A DNA stretch of 64,000 nucleotides from Micrasema longulum (taxonomy: Eukaryota; Arthropoda; Insecta; Trichoptera; Brachycentridae), in NCBI GenBank assembly GCA_022494885.1, contig JAGVSM010003957.1, positions 151,198-215,197 of the forward strand. Direction: 5' to 3'. The notes under the pieces are model-generated. The model was not told the DNA's origin. It made no database searches and saw only the letters and a program-made list of their open reading frames with translations. Below, one piece after another: positions 46,546 through 57,494 of the stretch; position 1 is the first letter of the stretch, and each line of letters begins with the position of its first letter. Both the position numbers and the translations under genes were made by a program.

Positions 46546-47340
46546 TCGATGATAATGATAAATGAAAACGCATTTAACAATTACTAATCATTGAATATTG
46601 CATAATTTCTTTATAAACATGTGTTCATAGTTTGTATTAGTAAATAAAAGTGACGTATTTGCGTTTGGAAGCAAGGCACATCAGTAGACAGCGATGCTAG
46701 TTTTTTTTTAGCAAATGAGACGGAAAGTAGAATGAGAATTCTGTAAATAAGTAACGAGATAAAACTATGGGAACAAAATAATGATAAACAGTCGATGTCC
46801 TAAGAAAAATGTTTAGACGCGGTCTGGGAATGACGCCTTGATATTGAGTTGATTTATTATTTACGCGAGGCGCGAGAAATTTATAAAGATCTTTCAGTAA
46901 CAGCGTGAATCGTGAGGCAATGAGACAGCGTCGCGTCGCGTCGCGGCGCTACGCTAAAACCGCAAATGTTTCAACCGAAATTCTTTTGTTAATTTATCGA
47001 TACAATTATTCAGAAATTTATCTCAATGCGAAAGTGTAAATTGAGAATAAAAAAAACATTTTTTCATAGTACTTATTATTTACAAGAAAACAAACAGCAG
47101 GTGTACATGAGCAAATATAAATTAATCTACATTATTCAATTTTGTTTTTTTAAATTTTGTCAAAGTATTATCGCATTTTAAAGTTTTACGGGTATTTTTT
47201 ATTTTATTAATTGATTAATGTAATGTAAATTAATGTTTATTTAGCTTTGTGCATTTCAGCTCTATAATTAAAAATCCGTGGTTGTCGGAAATATATTACA
47301 CAAACTAAAATAATTTAGTCCTACTATTTACATGATAACA
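46546..47340. other. no repeat recognised; CpG-rich segment
   Basis: 46850-46980 is CpG-rich (gcgtcgcgtcgcgtcgcggc) and, on the minus strand, contains tttataaatttc followed by CpG-rich DNA. It is a candidate promoter for the transporter. Otherwise the DNA is AT-rich and unrecognised. Confidence 0.4.
46870..46960 (-). promoter_or_regulatory. candidate promoter upstream of the transporter
   Basis: A TATA-like tataaa (minus strand, about 46886-46879) follows a CpG-dense tract within otherwise AT-rich DNA, about 1.5 kb upstream of the coding start and on the right strand. No first-exon donor could be fixed. Confidence 0.25.
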
Positions 47341-47349
47341 TATATTTAA

Positions 47350-47470
47350 ATATAAGTTCCACCAATCAGCGCTTTCACCTTCTAATCCAAAAAATAAATC
47401 AGTGGAAGTGTATAAAGTATTTTAAAATCATGATTTATATTCAAATATAAGTTATTTAATAATTATTATG
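47350..47470. mobile_element. M5 foldback fragment
   Basis: accaatcagcgctttcacct, then gtggaagtgtataaagtatt and atataagttatttaataatt. The same order is seen in the larger inverted repeat at 59781-59966. Confidence 0.55.
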
Positions 47471-47785
47471 GAGTTCCAATAACATGTTAGTAAATACGAG
47501 TAAATTTTTTCTTCTCATTGTCACTGTTATATTTCAGTTAAAACTGCAGTTTCGTCATTGTTTGCTATTGTTTTTATAGACTAGAAATTGTCGTACCTTA
47601 TTAATCTAATGTAAGCTTTTTTTAAACATGTTTCTGTAAATACTAATCATATATATTATAATTGGCAGTCGTATTGTACATTTTATATAAATAAACGAAT
47701 AAATAACAATAAATAACAAAATACGTAAAATTTTAGGTGAAACAAAATTTTTGATAAAACATGTTTTACTCTCCATGCACTCTGA
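47471..47785. other. no recognised feature
   Basis: AT-rich spacer. Confidence 0.4.
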
Positions 47786-47789
47786 TTAA

Positions 47790-47880
47790 CCATCTATGAT
47801 CCACTATCAAAGATGTTTCTACGGTAACTTTATTTAAATCACGTCTATAGAAATATTTATGTCTCTCCCTTAAACTGCCT
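47790..47880 (+). mobile_element. LINE-1 coding fragment
   Basis: ccactatcaaagatgtttct, ttatttaaatcacgtct correspond to the LINE-1 C-terminal codons STIKDV...LFKSRL. Its 3' end seems to be the piece at 48713-48775, with a SINE-B and a mariner copy in between. Confidence 0.6.
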
Positions 47881-48046
47881 TTTTTTTGCACCACAACAAG
47901 CCCAATTACAGTGGTGAATTACATCACGGAACACCCAAGCTTGAGAAAAATCGCATTTAAATGTTTGCGTTCTTATTGGGAATCGATCCCGGAACCTTCC
48001 GTGTGTGAGTCAAACATCGTGACCACTACACCACGAGAGCCACTTT
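47881..48046 (-). mobile_element. SINE-B copy
   Basis: The reverse complement has the head tggctctcgtggtgtagtgg, tttgactcacacacggaagg, B box ggatcgattcc and body cttgggtgttccgtgatgta, caccactgtaattgggcttg. Confidence 0.8.
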
Positions 48047-48289
48047 ATATTTCATACTGAAGATTGTTTTTCTATTTTATTACACAAATGTTGCTTTTCT
48101 ATTTTGAATAGGTATTTTATTTTGCCTTTTTTCACATAAGAGGATTGATTTATGTGCTCCATCGGTGACCTGCTTCGAGTTGACTAGTCGAGCTGGTATA
48201 TGCATTATGTTGCTTCATATACCTACGTGTATGATACCTAGCGACAAGTTAAAACCTGCAACAGTTTAGTCACAACAGGCCGCTGACCA

Positions 48290-48605
48290 CCGCAAAATCC
48301 CGCAAAAATTCACCAGGATAATGGTGCAGCACACAATACGTTAGTGTCAATGGCTGCTATTCACGAATCTGGGCTTGCATTGTTTGAACACCCCTCGTAT
48401 TCATCTGATCTAGCCCCGAGACTCTCAAGTGATTATTGACTATTCCCAAAACTCAAGGAATATTTGCGTGGAAAATAGTTTTCGGACGACAATGAGGTCA
48501 TGTGGTGTGTTGATGCGTGGTTAGCAGGAGTCGGACAGATGGTCTACCACGGAGATATAAAAATGTTGGAGCATCGCCGACAGAAGTGGTATAAGTCCAG
48601 GAGAT
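48290..48605 (+). pseudogene. mariner transposase C-terminal relic
   Basis: The plus strand reads HQDNGAAHNTLVSMAAIH, FEHPSYSSDLAP, a nine-base in-frame insertion, SDY, then after a stop LFPKLKEYLRGK and SDDNEVMWCVDAW. The second and third catalytic aspartates of the DD34D triad are still recognisable, but stops and the insertion show it is dead. The upstream part is missing. Confidence 0.8.
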
Positions 48606-48712
48606 CAACGTCAAAAAATTAAGTAATAAAAACTTTTTCTCATCCCCTACGAAATATGTCAGGGGTGGAGCATATCTTTCAATTCTTATCGGTACAAAAA
48701 CACCACCTATTT

Positions 48713-48775
48713 TATTGGTTGGATGGAAGAAACTGCCACTTGGCAAAAGCCCCCCAATGTGCAATGAGGAAATCA
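48713..48775 (+). mobile_element. LINE-1 3' terminal fragment
   Basis: attggttggatggaagaaac, tgccacttggcaaaagcccc, ccaatgtgcaa; the conserved end of the LINE-1 UTR. Confidence 0.65.
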
Positions 48776-49136
48776 CGTTTTTTTAAACAACTTTTTTACT
48801 ACTTATTAGTCGCATAAAAAATATTTTGTAATTTATAATTTTTATTAATAACCATTATTTTTATTATTTTGAAATCTCGCGAAAACGGTTTTTGCATTGG
48901 CCACGCCCCTAATACGTCACTATTCATGTTGATTTTGAACATTGTTTGTAACAGCTTAAATTTTTATAGAACATCGTCATGAACCTTGACGTCACAATTA
49001 TCAATGTCGAACATGTGCCGCTTATCCAAGGACATATTTTTTTATAATTTATTTTTTAAAGTTTTGTATGAAAACATTACTCCTCAATATCCATATTGAT
49101 TTTGTAAATACAAGTATTTTTTCTAAATCCATTTCA
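48776..49136 (+). mobile_element. M4 arm, interrupted
   Basis: tactacttattagtcgcata, cgcgaaaacgg, cgcccctaatacgtcac, ccttgacgtcac, ccatattgattttgtaaata match the right arm of the element at 56840-57340. It is broken at tccatttcac by M1 sequence and resumes near 49621 with atattcgtagtatgtgatat. Confidence 0.65.
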
Positions 49137-49333
49137 CATCAACAATGTTTGAGTTTGTCCAAATTTTTGTAGACAAAAATACAAGCCCTGTGGATTATGA
49201 TGGCCTAGACCTCTATATTCTCTTCTCTAAAATGTTCTTCATCTCTGTTGTATTATGTTAATATTAACAGCTCCCTAGGGGGTTGATCCAGTCCTTGTCT
49301 ACAATTTGGACAAACGCAAAACATTGTTGATAA
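49137..49333. mobile_element. short M1 with terminal inverted repeats
   Basis: tcaacaatgtttgagtttgt at the left and ggacaaacgcaaaacattgt tga at the right are inverted over about 38 bp. The inside is an M1 right arm (caagccctgtggattatga, ctctgttgta, ctccctaggg). It shows the true tip of M1. Confidence 0.7.
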
Positions 49334-49640
49334 ATCCACCTGGTCCTAAGAAGGAGCATATAAATTAAAAAATATTTTCTGGCGTTGCAGAAATGTGGGT
49401 GAAATAATTCAATCATATGAATCTCACCCGCAACAATGAACGTTTCAGCTCTTTAACTTCACAAACGTCAACATATGGAAGAATCAAAGGAATAAAGGTA
49501 GAATGGTAAATGTTAGACAGTGTGTAAAGTGGCTACTTAAACCAGCCAATGACAGGTCATAAGCCCTGTGGATGCCTTGACTTCTATATTCCCTTCTCTA
49601 AAATGTTCTTCATCTCTGTTTCATTTCGTATATTTTTACG
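49334..49640. mobile_element. M1 fragment
   Basis: ctggtcctaagaaggagcat, tttcagctctttaacttcac, ccagccaatgacaggtcata, agccctgtggatgcc and ttcatctctgtttcattt. Confidence 0.65.
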
Positions 49641-49844
49641 ATATTCGTAGTATGTGATATTTCTTTTTATTATGGCAGCCAAAGTCAAATAAATAAATAT
49701 AAACACTTAATAAAAAAATAAAAAATTGAATATACAAAAAATTCACGCAACCAGTCGTTTTGATAGAGGTATTTAATAAAAAATAGTTATTTAAAAAAAA
49801 AAAGATTCATTAAGTATGCAGTATTGGGTCATGTAATTATGTAT

Positions 49845-50735
49845 TGATCAGAATAACGGATAAATGGCCTCCTGCATAAACGCAAATTACACAACCAGGA
49901 AATTAATCATGCACTTATTGAACTGTTTCTCTGGCTGTACGGCATCTGCAATCGTCTTATTAAAACCATTTGTTGTTCAAATCCATATCTTGCAATTTAG
50001 GCATTAACAAAAAACTGGAGTATCGTGTCTCGATAGGGATCATCATTAACTGTTATTGCCTGACCAGCCACATTTTCGAAGAAGAATGGTCCGATAATGC
50101 CTCCCCAATAGCCCAAAATCCGCACCAAACACTGACACGTTGTAGATGCATTTTTTTCTTAACGATCACTAGTGGATTTTCTGAACTCCACATCGGACAA
50201 TTTTGAAGCTTAACAAAGCCATCAAGATGAAATAAGTCTCATAGCAGAAAATGGTTTTGTTCAAAAAATCAGAAGCTACTTGCTGTTGTTCCATAATCCA
50301 TTCAACAAATCTTCTTTGCTGAACGTTGTTAGTGGCTTCAGTTTTTGAGTCAATTGAGCTTTGTAAGAATGAAGATGCAAATCTTTCGTGAGATGCGCTG
50401 TAGACAGTTTCTTGAAATACCCAATTCTTGACCACGTTGCTGAATTGATGTTCCTGGACTCTTAGTGACACTCTCCACCAACTGCTTCGATGTTTTGTGT
50501 TGAACGAGTTGTCGAAGGACGGCCAGAGTGATCATTAATTGAACCAGTATCTCTGAATTTTTAAATTTATCTTTTCACAGTTGATGAAGTTAAATCACTA
50601 CTCCGACCATATTTTGTGCGAAAATTGTGAACTGTAGCTGCCAAACCTTCATTATTTTTTAAATATTGCTCAACAGTGAAAACGTGTTATTCTTTTGTGA
50701 AGCACTCCATTTTTAATAACCCTGGACTGTCAGCT
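49845..50735 (-). pseudogene. Tc1/mariner-like transposase pseudogene
   Basis: From about 50735 leftward the minus strand reads HVFTVEQYLKNNEGLAATV, FRTKYGRSSDLTSSTVKR, DTGSINDH, GRPST, ESVTKSPGTSIQQRGQELGI and, after shifts, QRRFVEWIMEQQQV, RVSVWCGFWAI and GGIIGPFFFENVAGQAITV. The order matches the insect transposase family with an N-terminal paired-like helix-turn-helix and a DDE core. The first catalytic block (normally FSDEAHF) is now IFCYETYF, so the Asp is lost, and there are several stops. The end is deleted. Confidence 0.8.
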
Positions 50736-50825
50736 GTCACGCTGCCTTTTTTTCGTTGGCAACACTTTGCCGCACAAATGGAGGAAAATTGAAATCTTAC
50801 GTGAATTTTGGGACATTCTATAATA

Positions 50826-50985
50826 CACATATATACGTGCGAGGTCCCAGCTTCGATTCCTAGAGGGTCGACGTAAGATATTTGTTTTGAATGAGTTTTT
50901 ATACTGCAACTTTTCACTGTCCCTGAATTAACACTTGAAACGTAAGACTGATCACCTTACCGCCATGTTACAGATTACGAAAATA
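50826..50985 (+). mobile_element. SINE-A fragment
   Basis: gtgcgaggtcccagcttcga ttcc (B box), gggtcgacgtaagatatttg, then cactgtccctgaattaacac ttgaaacgtaagactgatca ccttaccg. The 5' half of the head is missing. Confidence 0.65.
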
Positions 50986-51424
50986 AACGGGTAATTTTAA
51001 TATTTACGATTCAATCTCGATACTTGTCTGCTATTCTAACACGATTTTTTACAGTTTGCTCTTTTTCTTTCAGATTGAACAAATTACTTGTCAACATACT
51101 CGTACTAAAACATTTTTTTAGTGGTGGGAATATTGAAAGATTAATATGTTTTGTTATGTCTGCCAGATGCGTATCATTTAATTTAGTTATCCTAACAATT
51201 AATAAAGAAATACTTCTGAAGTTTTTCTCGCATTTCATGTTGATGAAGCGTTATGTTTTCGAATCACTGAACATTAAATGTGTCTTAATGAATTTGTTAT
51301 GATACGAGAACCTAAAACCTATAAAACAAAAAAACACACATACCCTTTTCGAAAAGTATTTATTTTTTACACCGTAATATATTAAATCGACAACAAAATT
51401 TTAAACAATCTGTGAATATTAAGT
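50986..51424. other. no recognised feature
   Basis: AT-rich. Overlapping frames on both strands (51011-51302) are of unknown type and probably chance. Confidence 0.4.
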
Positions 51425-51427
51425 ATT

Positions 51428-51510
51428 TTTTTTGGGTGATACCGTGTATGTTGGATTTGATCCGACGTTTCGGCTACCATTGCAGGAGCCATCTTCAGGG
51501 AAGATAATTT
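51428..51510 (+). mobile_element. Penelope-like terminal fragment
   Basis: tttttgggtgataccgtgta, tgatccgacgtttcggctac, ttgcaggagccatcttcagg; parallel to the copy at 15374. Confidence 0.5.
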
Positions 51511-51889
51511 TTTTTTATAATAATCTTTTTATTCTTAGAAATTCTTCAATTTCAGCTGAAATCGCAAGACTTAATAAGGATCCGATTAACAGTGTTGCCA
51601 TCTACTAAGATGTTTATCATCTGGCTATACCATAAATATAGATAAGTGTAGAATGTTGCGTTACCAACAACTCAACAACTGGTTCAGGAATACTCATGGT
51701 ACTACTATCATCTTTTTTTCATTAAATTTTGGTTCATGGGTCTGAATTAATTGATTATGCATTATTGTCCACGGAAAAGTTATCTGAAGAGGCAGCGGAA
51801 TCAGGGAACCAAAATATTAAACTTTTTAGGAGCGATTATATACAGAAAATGTCACGTATTTGTAACTAACACTGATATTTTACATCAAA
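51511..51889. other. no recognised feature
   Basis: Unrecognised AT-rich DNA. Confidence 0.4.
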
Positions 51890-52230
51890 TTCTTCAAATT
51901 CATCAATTTCTAGCCTGAGGAATTTTCCCAGTAAGAAGAAGTCTGTGTATCTAAATATTTAAATTGTTCCTTTATCCTTATTCTTTCCTTCCCATCCCCT
52001 CTCCTCTCTTCATAGTATAGTGTTAAATTTATTTTATAAATTTATATTGTTAATCTGTGTTTTTAATTTTTGTATAAAATTGTAAGATTCAATATGTCCA
52101 TGTATTTATAATTTTCTCAAACTGAACGGTTTGAGTAGGTAGGAAGAAATTGCCTTAAGGCAATATGCCGGCCCTTATATGTATATATATTGTATATGAA
52201 AATAAAGTGTCAAATAAAATAAAATAATCA
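51890..52230 (+). mobile_element. LINE 3' UTR (third type)
   Basis: A C/T-rich tract (51970-52015), then aggaagaaattgccttaagg, caatatgccggcccttatat and a caaataaaataaaataa tail. The attgcc...gcaataagcc-like hairpin resembles LINE-1 but the sequence differs. Confidence 0.55.
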
Positions 52231-53407
52231 AAAGAAGTATTAAAACTGTTAAATGTTCAATGCATTTTATATTTTGTTAAAAATATTTTTTTTTTAACAA
52301 ATAAACCACTAGTAATATTGAACAGATATTTTCAGTTCTTACATTTTATATTTATTTATTCAAATGTCCAAGCCAATAAGGGTTTTTCCATGAATCGTAA
52401 CATTTTTTTCGATGTTTTGTCATTGCATTGTATGTAATAATAACTCTTCCATCATGGTTTTTTTATCCCAGGCTAATTGTTGTGTATTAAATAAATTTTA
52501 ATTTAGGCACTAATAAGGTTAATGCGTTTAAACTTGTTTTTTTAATATATTTTAAACCTCTTTCATTTAACAAACAAACGTTATATTTTGCAAACGAAAC
52601 TAGTTGTTTTTTTTCTGAAATTCAGTCATATTTTTCAATACTTTTTTGAATACGATAACATATACTTTTAATGTTTAAACACTACATCAAATATACATTT
52701 AATACTGTGCAATGCAGTGGCTTAGCTTAAAAAAGCTTCCTCTCCATTTTGTGCTTGGACTCAGGTCTTGGTTGCCTAAGAGTTTCTGCATTAAATAGAA
52801 GGGCGATCTTGTAATCTCAATTTTAGTCTTTATTTTTGAATCCGGATTCCATATTTCAAACAAGTAACCTGTTCTATGCCACTGCCATAAATTTAGTTTT
52901 TATATTAGATTATTTACATTTTTTTCGTCAGACTCAGCTACTTTTAAAACTAAACAATCCTTTGACATTGTTTGCCGAACTGGTTAAATGAAAAAACCTC
53001 ACGTAAAACATTATGTATTTTTCAAAGAAAAGTCTTGAAAATGTGTTATCTTGAATCCGGTCTCTTTTTTTTCAAACCGCCTACGTTTTTAAAGCTTTAA
53101 TAAAAAAGAACTTTGATTACATATGCAAATTATATCTCTCCCGCATAAAATAGTTCGTACCGCACTGCGGTATCAATGGAACGTGATTATTTTTTAAAAT
53201 ATTTTATTCATATAATATAATCATAAAATGTGTGAAAAAGAAAACCTCTTAATAAAAATCAAATCTTGATTATAGTATTGATGAATTTCGATATTTTAGT
53301 ATTCGCATTAATTTAACACAAACCTAGTTAAATGCAAGGAATTTACGTTAACATTAATAGTTTATTAAAACAATAAAGCGACAACTTTAAAAACACATTA
53401 TTCCTTT
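52231..53407. other. no recognised feature
   Basis: AT-rich DNA without coding or repeat signals I could place. Confidence 0.4.
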
Positions 53408-53630
53408 GTCACCGCCTCCTGGTGTGATGGTCAGCGCGTTTGTCTACAATGCATGAGGTCTCGGGTTCGATTCCCAAAATAGTCGACATGAAATATTTAT
53501 TTTACACTACAGCATTTACCAGCTTACCTTCATGTAACAAAGATGATCAAGACGCGATGCCATTAGGGTATTAATGCAGTAAGTACCCTGTGCACCATTA
53601 GATGGGGAAAAGTAATGATGATGATGATGC
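53408..53630 (+). mobile_element. SINE-A copy
   Basis: ccgcctcctggtgtgatggt, cagcgcgtttgtc, B box gggttcgattccc, gtcgacatgaaatatttatt; then caaagatgatcaagacgcga, taatgcagtaagtaccctgt and a gatgatgatg tail. Confidence 0.8.
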
Positions 53631-53751
53631 TGCTTTTTGTCAAGGAAAATCACAATTTTTTGTCAAGTATTTTGAAAATAGATAGCAGTAATTTATATAT
53701 TTATATCAGCAAGACTTGTTCTGCGTAAAAAGGTTAAATTAAATAATGAGA

Positions 53752-53915
53752 CGGATTTGTGGTTTCGTGGTAAGATCGCGGAATCCCGTATCAGAGATTC
53801 AAGGGTCGAATCTTACTCTACTAAAACTTGTTTCTAATTTTCTAATACAGTTAAAGATGATTAACCGAAAATGGCCCTAGAATAGACATATTTGAGTACA
53901 TAATTGGAATGAAAA
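53752..53915 (+). mobile_element. SINE-C copy, diverged
   Basis: ggatttgtggtttcgtggta, caagggtcgaatcttactct, attttctaatacagt, ccgaaaatggccct. Confidence 0.7.
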
Positions 53916-54065
53916 TTAACATGTTTTTAATTAAACATTGTACAGACAAAAACGTAAATAAAAATAATTCATCAATGTTTGCTATATTTCTTTCAAAGTC
54001 ATAGAAAAAAAGCATTTTCACTAACTTTCTTCTAAATGGATTTCAGCTTTTTAAATAATTCTATC

Positions 54066-54545
54066 CATACTGAGGAAGTTCGTTGGTTTTTTAATATTAT
54101 TATTCGTTAATAGGCTATAAAACTAATCCAAAAAAATATGTTTTTCTTTTTATATATAAGAAATATGTGTTAAATAACCTATGAAGTACATTGTAATTAT
54201 TAGAGCAAACGTAAAAATAGGTTAATGTGTGCTCTATTTCAAGATTTAATATGAAAAACAATTAAATTATTATCAGCAGATTTTGTGATTTTGAAATCAG
54301 TCCACCAGTGACGCCACAAGTTCTCTACGGTGAGTTCTCCGGATTTGTTGGGTTAGCTTCCCGACACCCGGAAATGTACAGCACCACTCTGCCATTAGTT
54401 GATTTCGGAGAACTAGTGACGTCGTTCAAAGGAGTTAATTTTTATCAACAAAAAAATCTTGGCCGTGCAATTAAATGCTCTAACTTTTACCGCTCGTTAT
54501 TAAACATTTTTTGCATCCAAATTCCCGTCGCACTGAAATTTTTCA
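54066..54545 (-). mobile_element. M2 MITE, reversed copy
   Basis: On the minus strand the M2 order is kept: gacgggaatttggat, gagcatttaattgcac, gaacgacgtcactag, ccggaaatgtac-rich middle and gaacttcctca at 54068-54081 as the right end. The long open frame across 54308-54802 is M2 plus LINE tail, not a gene. Confidence 0.7.
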
Positions 54546-54589
54546 TTCGTCGTTCTTTACAAACTTATATTTTCTCCATACTGTTGGAT

Positions 54590-54815
54590 TTGAGAATTTT
54601 CCCTCGTATCAAAGCCAGTAGTATTCCTACAGCAACTTTGTCAACTTCTCAGAGAAAATCATTGTTTTTCTCTTCTCTTTCCCTTCTTAGTAGATTTTCT
54701 CTATTTAGTTTTTTTTTCGCATACGTGATAAAACTAAAAAATATCAATCAATTTGTTGGAAAAAGAAATTGCCTTTTGACCCGCCCACTGATGTGCAACT
54801 AAATAAATAAAATTC
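54590..54815 (+). mobile_element. LINE 3'-end fragment
   Basis: A C/T-rich tract (54660-54720), gttggaaaaagaaattgcct, tttgacccgcccactgatgt, and an aaataaataaaa tail; a decayed LINE-1-like UTR. Confidence 0.55.
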
Positions 54816-55256
54816 ATATTAAAAGTGGAGTCATTGTTTTAATAAATTTGCATTTTACAAATAAAATGTTTGTGAATAGCTAAATACAATACACAATGAA
54901 TTCAGATCATCGTCGGATCATTCACATTTCCGGATTGGACATTCATAGTGCACCCACGCCGTGTCATCCAGAGAATTTCAATGTTAGAATACTTTAAAGA
55001 AAATACGACTTTTTAAAAAACGTATTTAAATATTTTTTAACTTTCTAGAGAGTATGAGTATATCTCCAGTTTATTAAACGAGTACAAAAGTGTTTTAAAA
55101 GTACTTACTTGTGTATGTATATACAATTAACATAAGGTCTACTTGTGTATAAAAAAAAATTCACATTATCTTTTATTACCATCGATCAGGAGAATGATAA
55201 ATGACCTAACCGTTTTAACTACTTTTAAGTAAAACAATTAACATAAAAAACACGAA
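54816..55256. other. no recognised feature
   Basis: AT-rich spacer. Confidence 0.4.
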
Positions 55257-55260
55257 TAAA

Positions 55261-55421
55261 TTTTTATATCCCTACAGAGATGAGGTAGAATTTTTTAGTA
55301 CCTACTTAAAGTGTCTACTTAACCCAGCCAATGACAGGTCATAAGCCCTGTAAACGCTCGAATATCCATAATCCTGAATTTGAAAAATTCTACCTCATCT
55401 CTGTAGGGATATAAATAAAAA
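55261..55421. mobile_element. short MITE carrying an M1 core
   Basis: tatatccctacagagatgag gtagaattttt at 55265-55295 is matched exactly by its inverse at about 55383-55413. Enclosed is the M1 core cagccaatgacaggtcataa gccctgtaaa. Terminal repeats and core thus come from different families. Confidence 0.75.
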
Positions 55422-55532
55422 TATATACCTACTCCCCCTTGGGAGAAAATCCAGATTTGTGTGTGTACAAGTACACGTACCAAAAATAATGTTACTATAT
55501 CTGTTTGTTTACTGTAAATATGTATTTTGTCG

Positions 55533-55795
55533 GCCTCGTGGTGTAGTCGTCAGCGCGTTAGCCTGCCATGCAAGAGGTATCGGGTTCGATTCCCGACAGG
55601 GGTTGATGTGAAATATTTATTTGAATGGGTGTTTTCACACTAGAATATTTCATAGTCCCTGGACTAGTGCCTGAAGCGAAAGCCTGATCATCTTACCTTC
55701 ATGTAACAAAAATGATCAAGATACGCTGCGATTGGAGTACCAATGCAGTTCCCTATGCACCATTGGGTTCGGAAAGGAAACAATGATGATAAAAT
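55533..55795 (+). mobile_element. SINE-A, best full-length copy
   Basis: Head cggcctcgtggtgtagtcgt, cagcgcgttagcctgccatg, B box gggttcgattcccg, ggttgatgtgaaatatttat. Body: ctggactagtgcctgaagcg, gcctgatcatcttacc, aaaaatgatcaag, accaatgcagttccctatgc, cattggg, gatgat tail. It can serve as the family reference. Confidence 0.85.
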
Positions 55796-55799
55796 ATGT

Positions 55800-56465
55800 A
55801 TTTAGAACTGTTGGTTTCCCAAAAATAAAAAAATAAAAACTATTGTAATAGGATTGAAAACCCCTGAGTATATAATATATCCGCAACACACCATGGCCGC
55901 CATCAGTTGTGAGAGCAAACGCATGTCAATTGACAGCACGACCAACTGCATAGCGTGGTCACATTTACGTTGGGTATCTCAATAATTGATCTGTAAAGGA
56001 AACTACGCTTGTAGTGCTAGTTGTACGTAATATGGCGAGAAAACGGCACGTGCCATATTCTGAATCACACAAGTATTATGAGTTATTAAGATGTGTTTAA
56101 ATAATCGGAATTCCGATATACAAGTAAATAAATTCTACTGATTACTTGTAACTTTTAAATGACTGCTAAATCCCTCTGTAAACGGTGCTGTAACGTCGTG
56201 TTATAAACCTAGCCGGACCGAAGGGGGGGATGCGAATCCCCCATATACCGATTTGGTCAATTTCACTTTATGCTCAAAAGCATTCGGCAAACTAACAAAA
56301 ATGAATAAAATATTGTTATTCTCCTGATGCCATAAAAGGTAGGCGCTGGGGTCGTTTGGTCCCCCCGTTCGGATCATGTGTAATTTTTGGATGCTTAGTG
56401 AAGGAAAGGTTCAGAAAAATACGAAATATTTTGAAATACAGGCAGTTGATTACAATAATGTAGCA
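55800..56465. other. unassigned CpG-containing DNA
   Basis: 55890-56060 is CpG-containing and holds a 22-codon frame, MARKRHVPYSESHKYYELLR plus two residues, at 56033-56101 (+). 56210-56250 has a ggggggatgcgaatccccc hairpin. Neither can be tied to a known gene or repeat. Confidence 0.35.
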
Positions 56466-56471
56466 TGTTAT

Positions 56472-56532
56472 AATATTGATTTTGAAACTACTATGATTTT
56501 GAATAATTAATAGTAGTTTCAAAATCAATATT
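56472..56532. repeat. perfect 23-bp inverted repeat at the M4 tip
   Basis: 56472-56494 and 56510-56532 are exact inverse copies (aatattgattttgaaactac tat...), spacer 15 bp. Confidence 0.9.
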
Positions 56533-57340
56533 GATATTGTGGAGAAATAATTTCATACATGATTTTTTTTTAATACGTAGAAAGGAATACGCAACATGTT
56601 TGGCCTTGACAGTTGTGACTTCAAGATTCGAAACAATGTTCTTAACAAATTTGAATGGATAGTAACAAATAAACATGAATCGTGACGTATTAGGGTTGTG
56701 GCCAATGGAATGAACGTTTTTCCGGGAATTCAAAATTACAGATTTAAAAATATTTTTTATGCTACGGATAATTTGCAAAAATATATTTTTTTACTGGACA
56801 GTATTTCATATACCTTTATTACTTTAAAAACAAAACAAAATATTTTTTTTTTGCTATTTATTAGTAGCATAAAAAATACTTTTAAATTTGTTATTTTGAA
56901 TTCCCACAAAAACGGCGATTCCATTGTTCACACCTCTAATACGTCACGATGGAAATGTGGCTTGGTGGGATTTTAGTTTTAGTAAATATAACAAGTGATT
57001 TTTTTTTTAAATTGTAAAAATGTATAATTATGCTATTAAATAAAATAAATCAATAAATAATTCATGTTTATTTGTTCGTGGCCGTTAAAATTTGTGTACA
57101 ACAATATCACGAATCTTAACGTCACAACAACCAAGGCCAAACACGTCGCGTTTTTCTACGAACGTATTTTTATTGAATTTATTTTTTACATTTATGCATG
57201 AAAACATTTCTCTACATTATCCATATTGATTTTGAAAATACAATGAATTATTCTAAATCCATTTCAAATATTTTCATCGGTATTCGTAGTATTTGATATT
57301 GGATTATTTTCCATTCAAAAAATTAGTTATTGTATTGCCA
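56472..57340. mobile_element. M4 foldback element
   Basis: The left arm (56500-56720, reversed) and the right arm (56870-57290) share aatttgaattcccacaaaaacgg-like, ctaatacgtcacgat, aacgtcacaacaaccaaggc, catgaaaac and ccatattgattttgaaaata blocks in inverted order. The right arm has an extra insert of about 105 bp near 56953-57060. A partial copy lies at 48776. The left tip forms the 23-bp perfect palindrome below. Confidence 0.7.
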
Positions 57341-57434
57341 TAGTGAAAATAAAAACTAGACTGGTTTTGTGAATTGTTAACTATAGTTAGTAGTCCTAAG
57401 ATCTTTCATATTTATATTTTTGTAATTAGAAAAA

Positions 57435-57492
57435 TCCCTTTTTTTTTCTTTCCGGAAATCGAACTAGGAGCCTTCCGCACTCAGATCAAACG
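57435..57492 (-). mobile_element. SINE-B head fragment
   Basis: The reverse complement gives gtttgatctgagtgcggaag gctcctagttcgatttccgg, matching the SINE-B B-box region. Confidence 0.5.
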
Positions 57493-57494
57493 TT

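Noticed and set aside
46364..46573. 69-codon frame with GAVAQLVRRLTEK
   Set aside because: This peptide is the translation of a tRNA-like SINE head (SINE-D), a well-known false gene.
54308..54802. 164-codon open frame
   Set aside because: It runs through a reversed M2 MITE and into a LINE tail; no protein motif.
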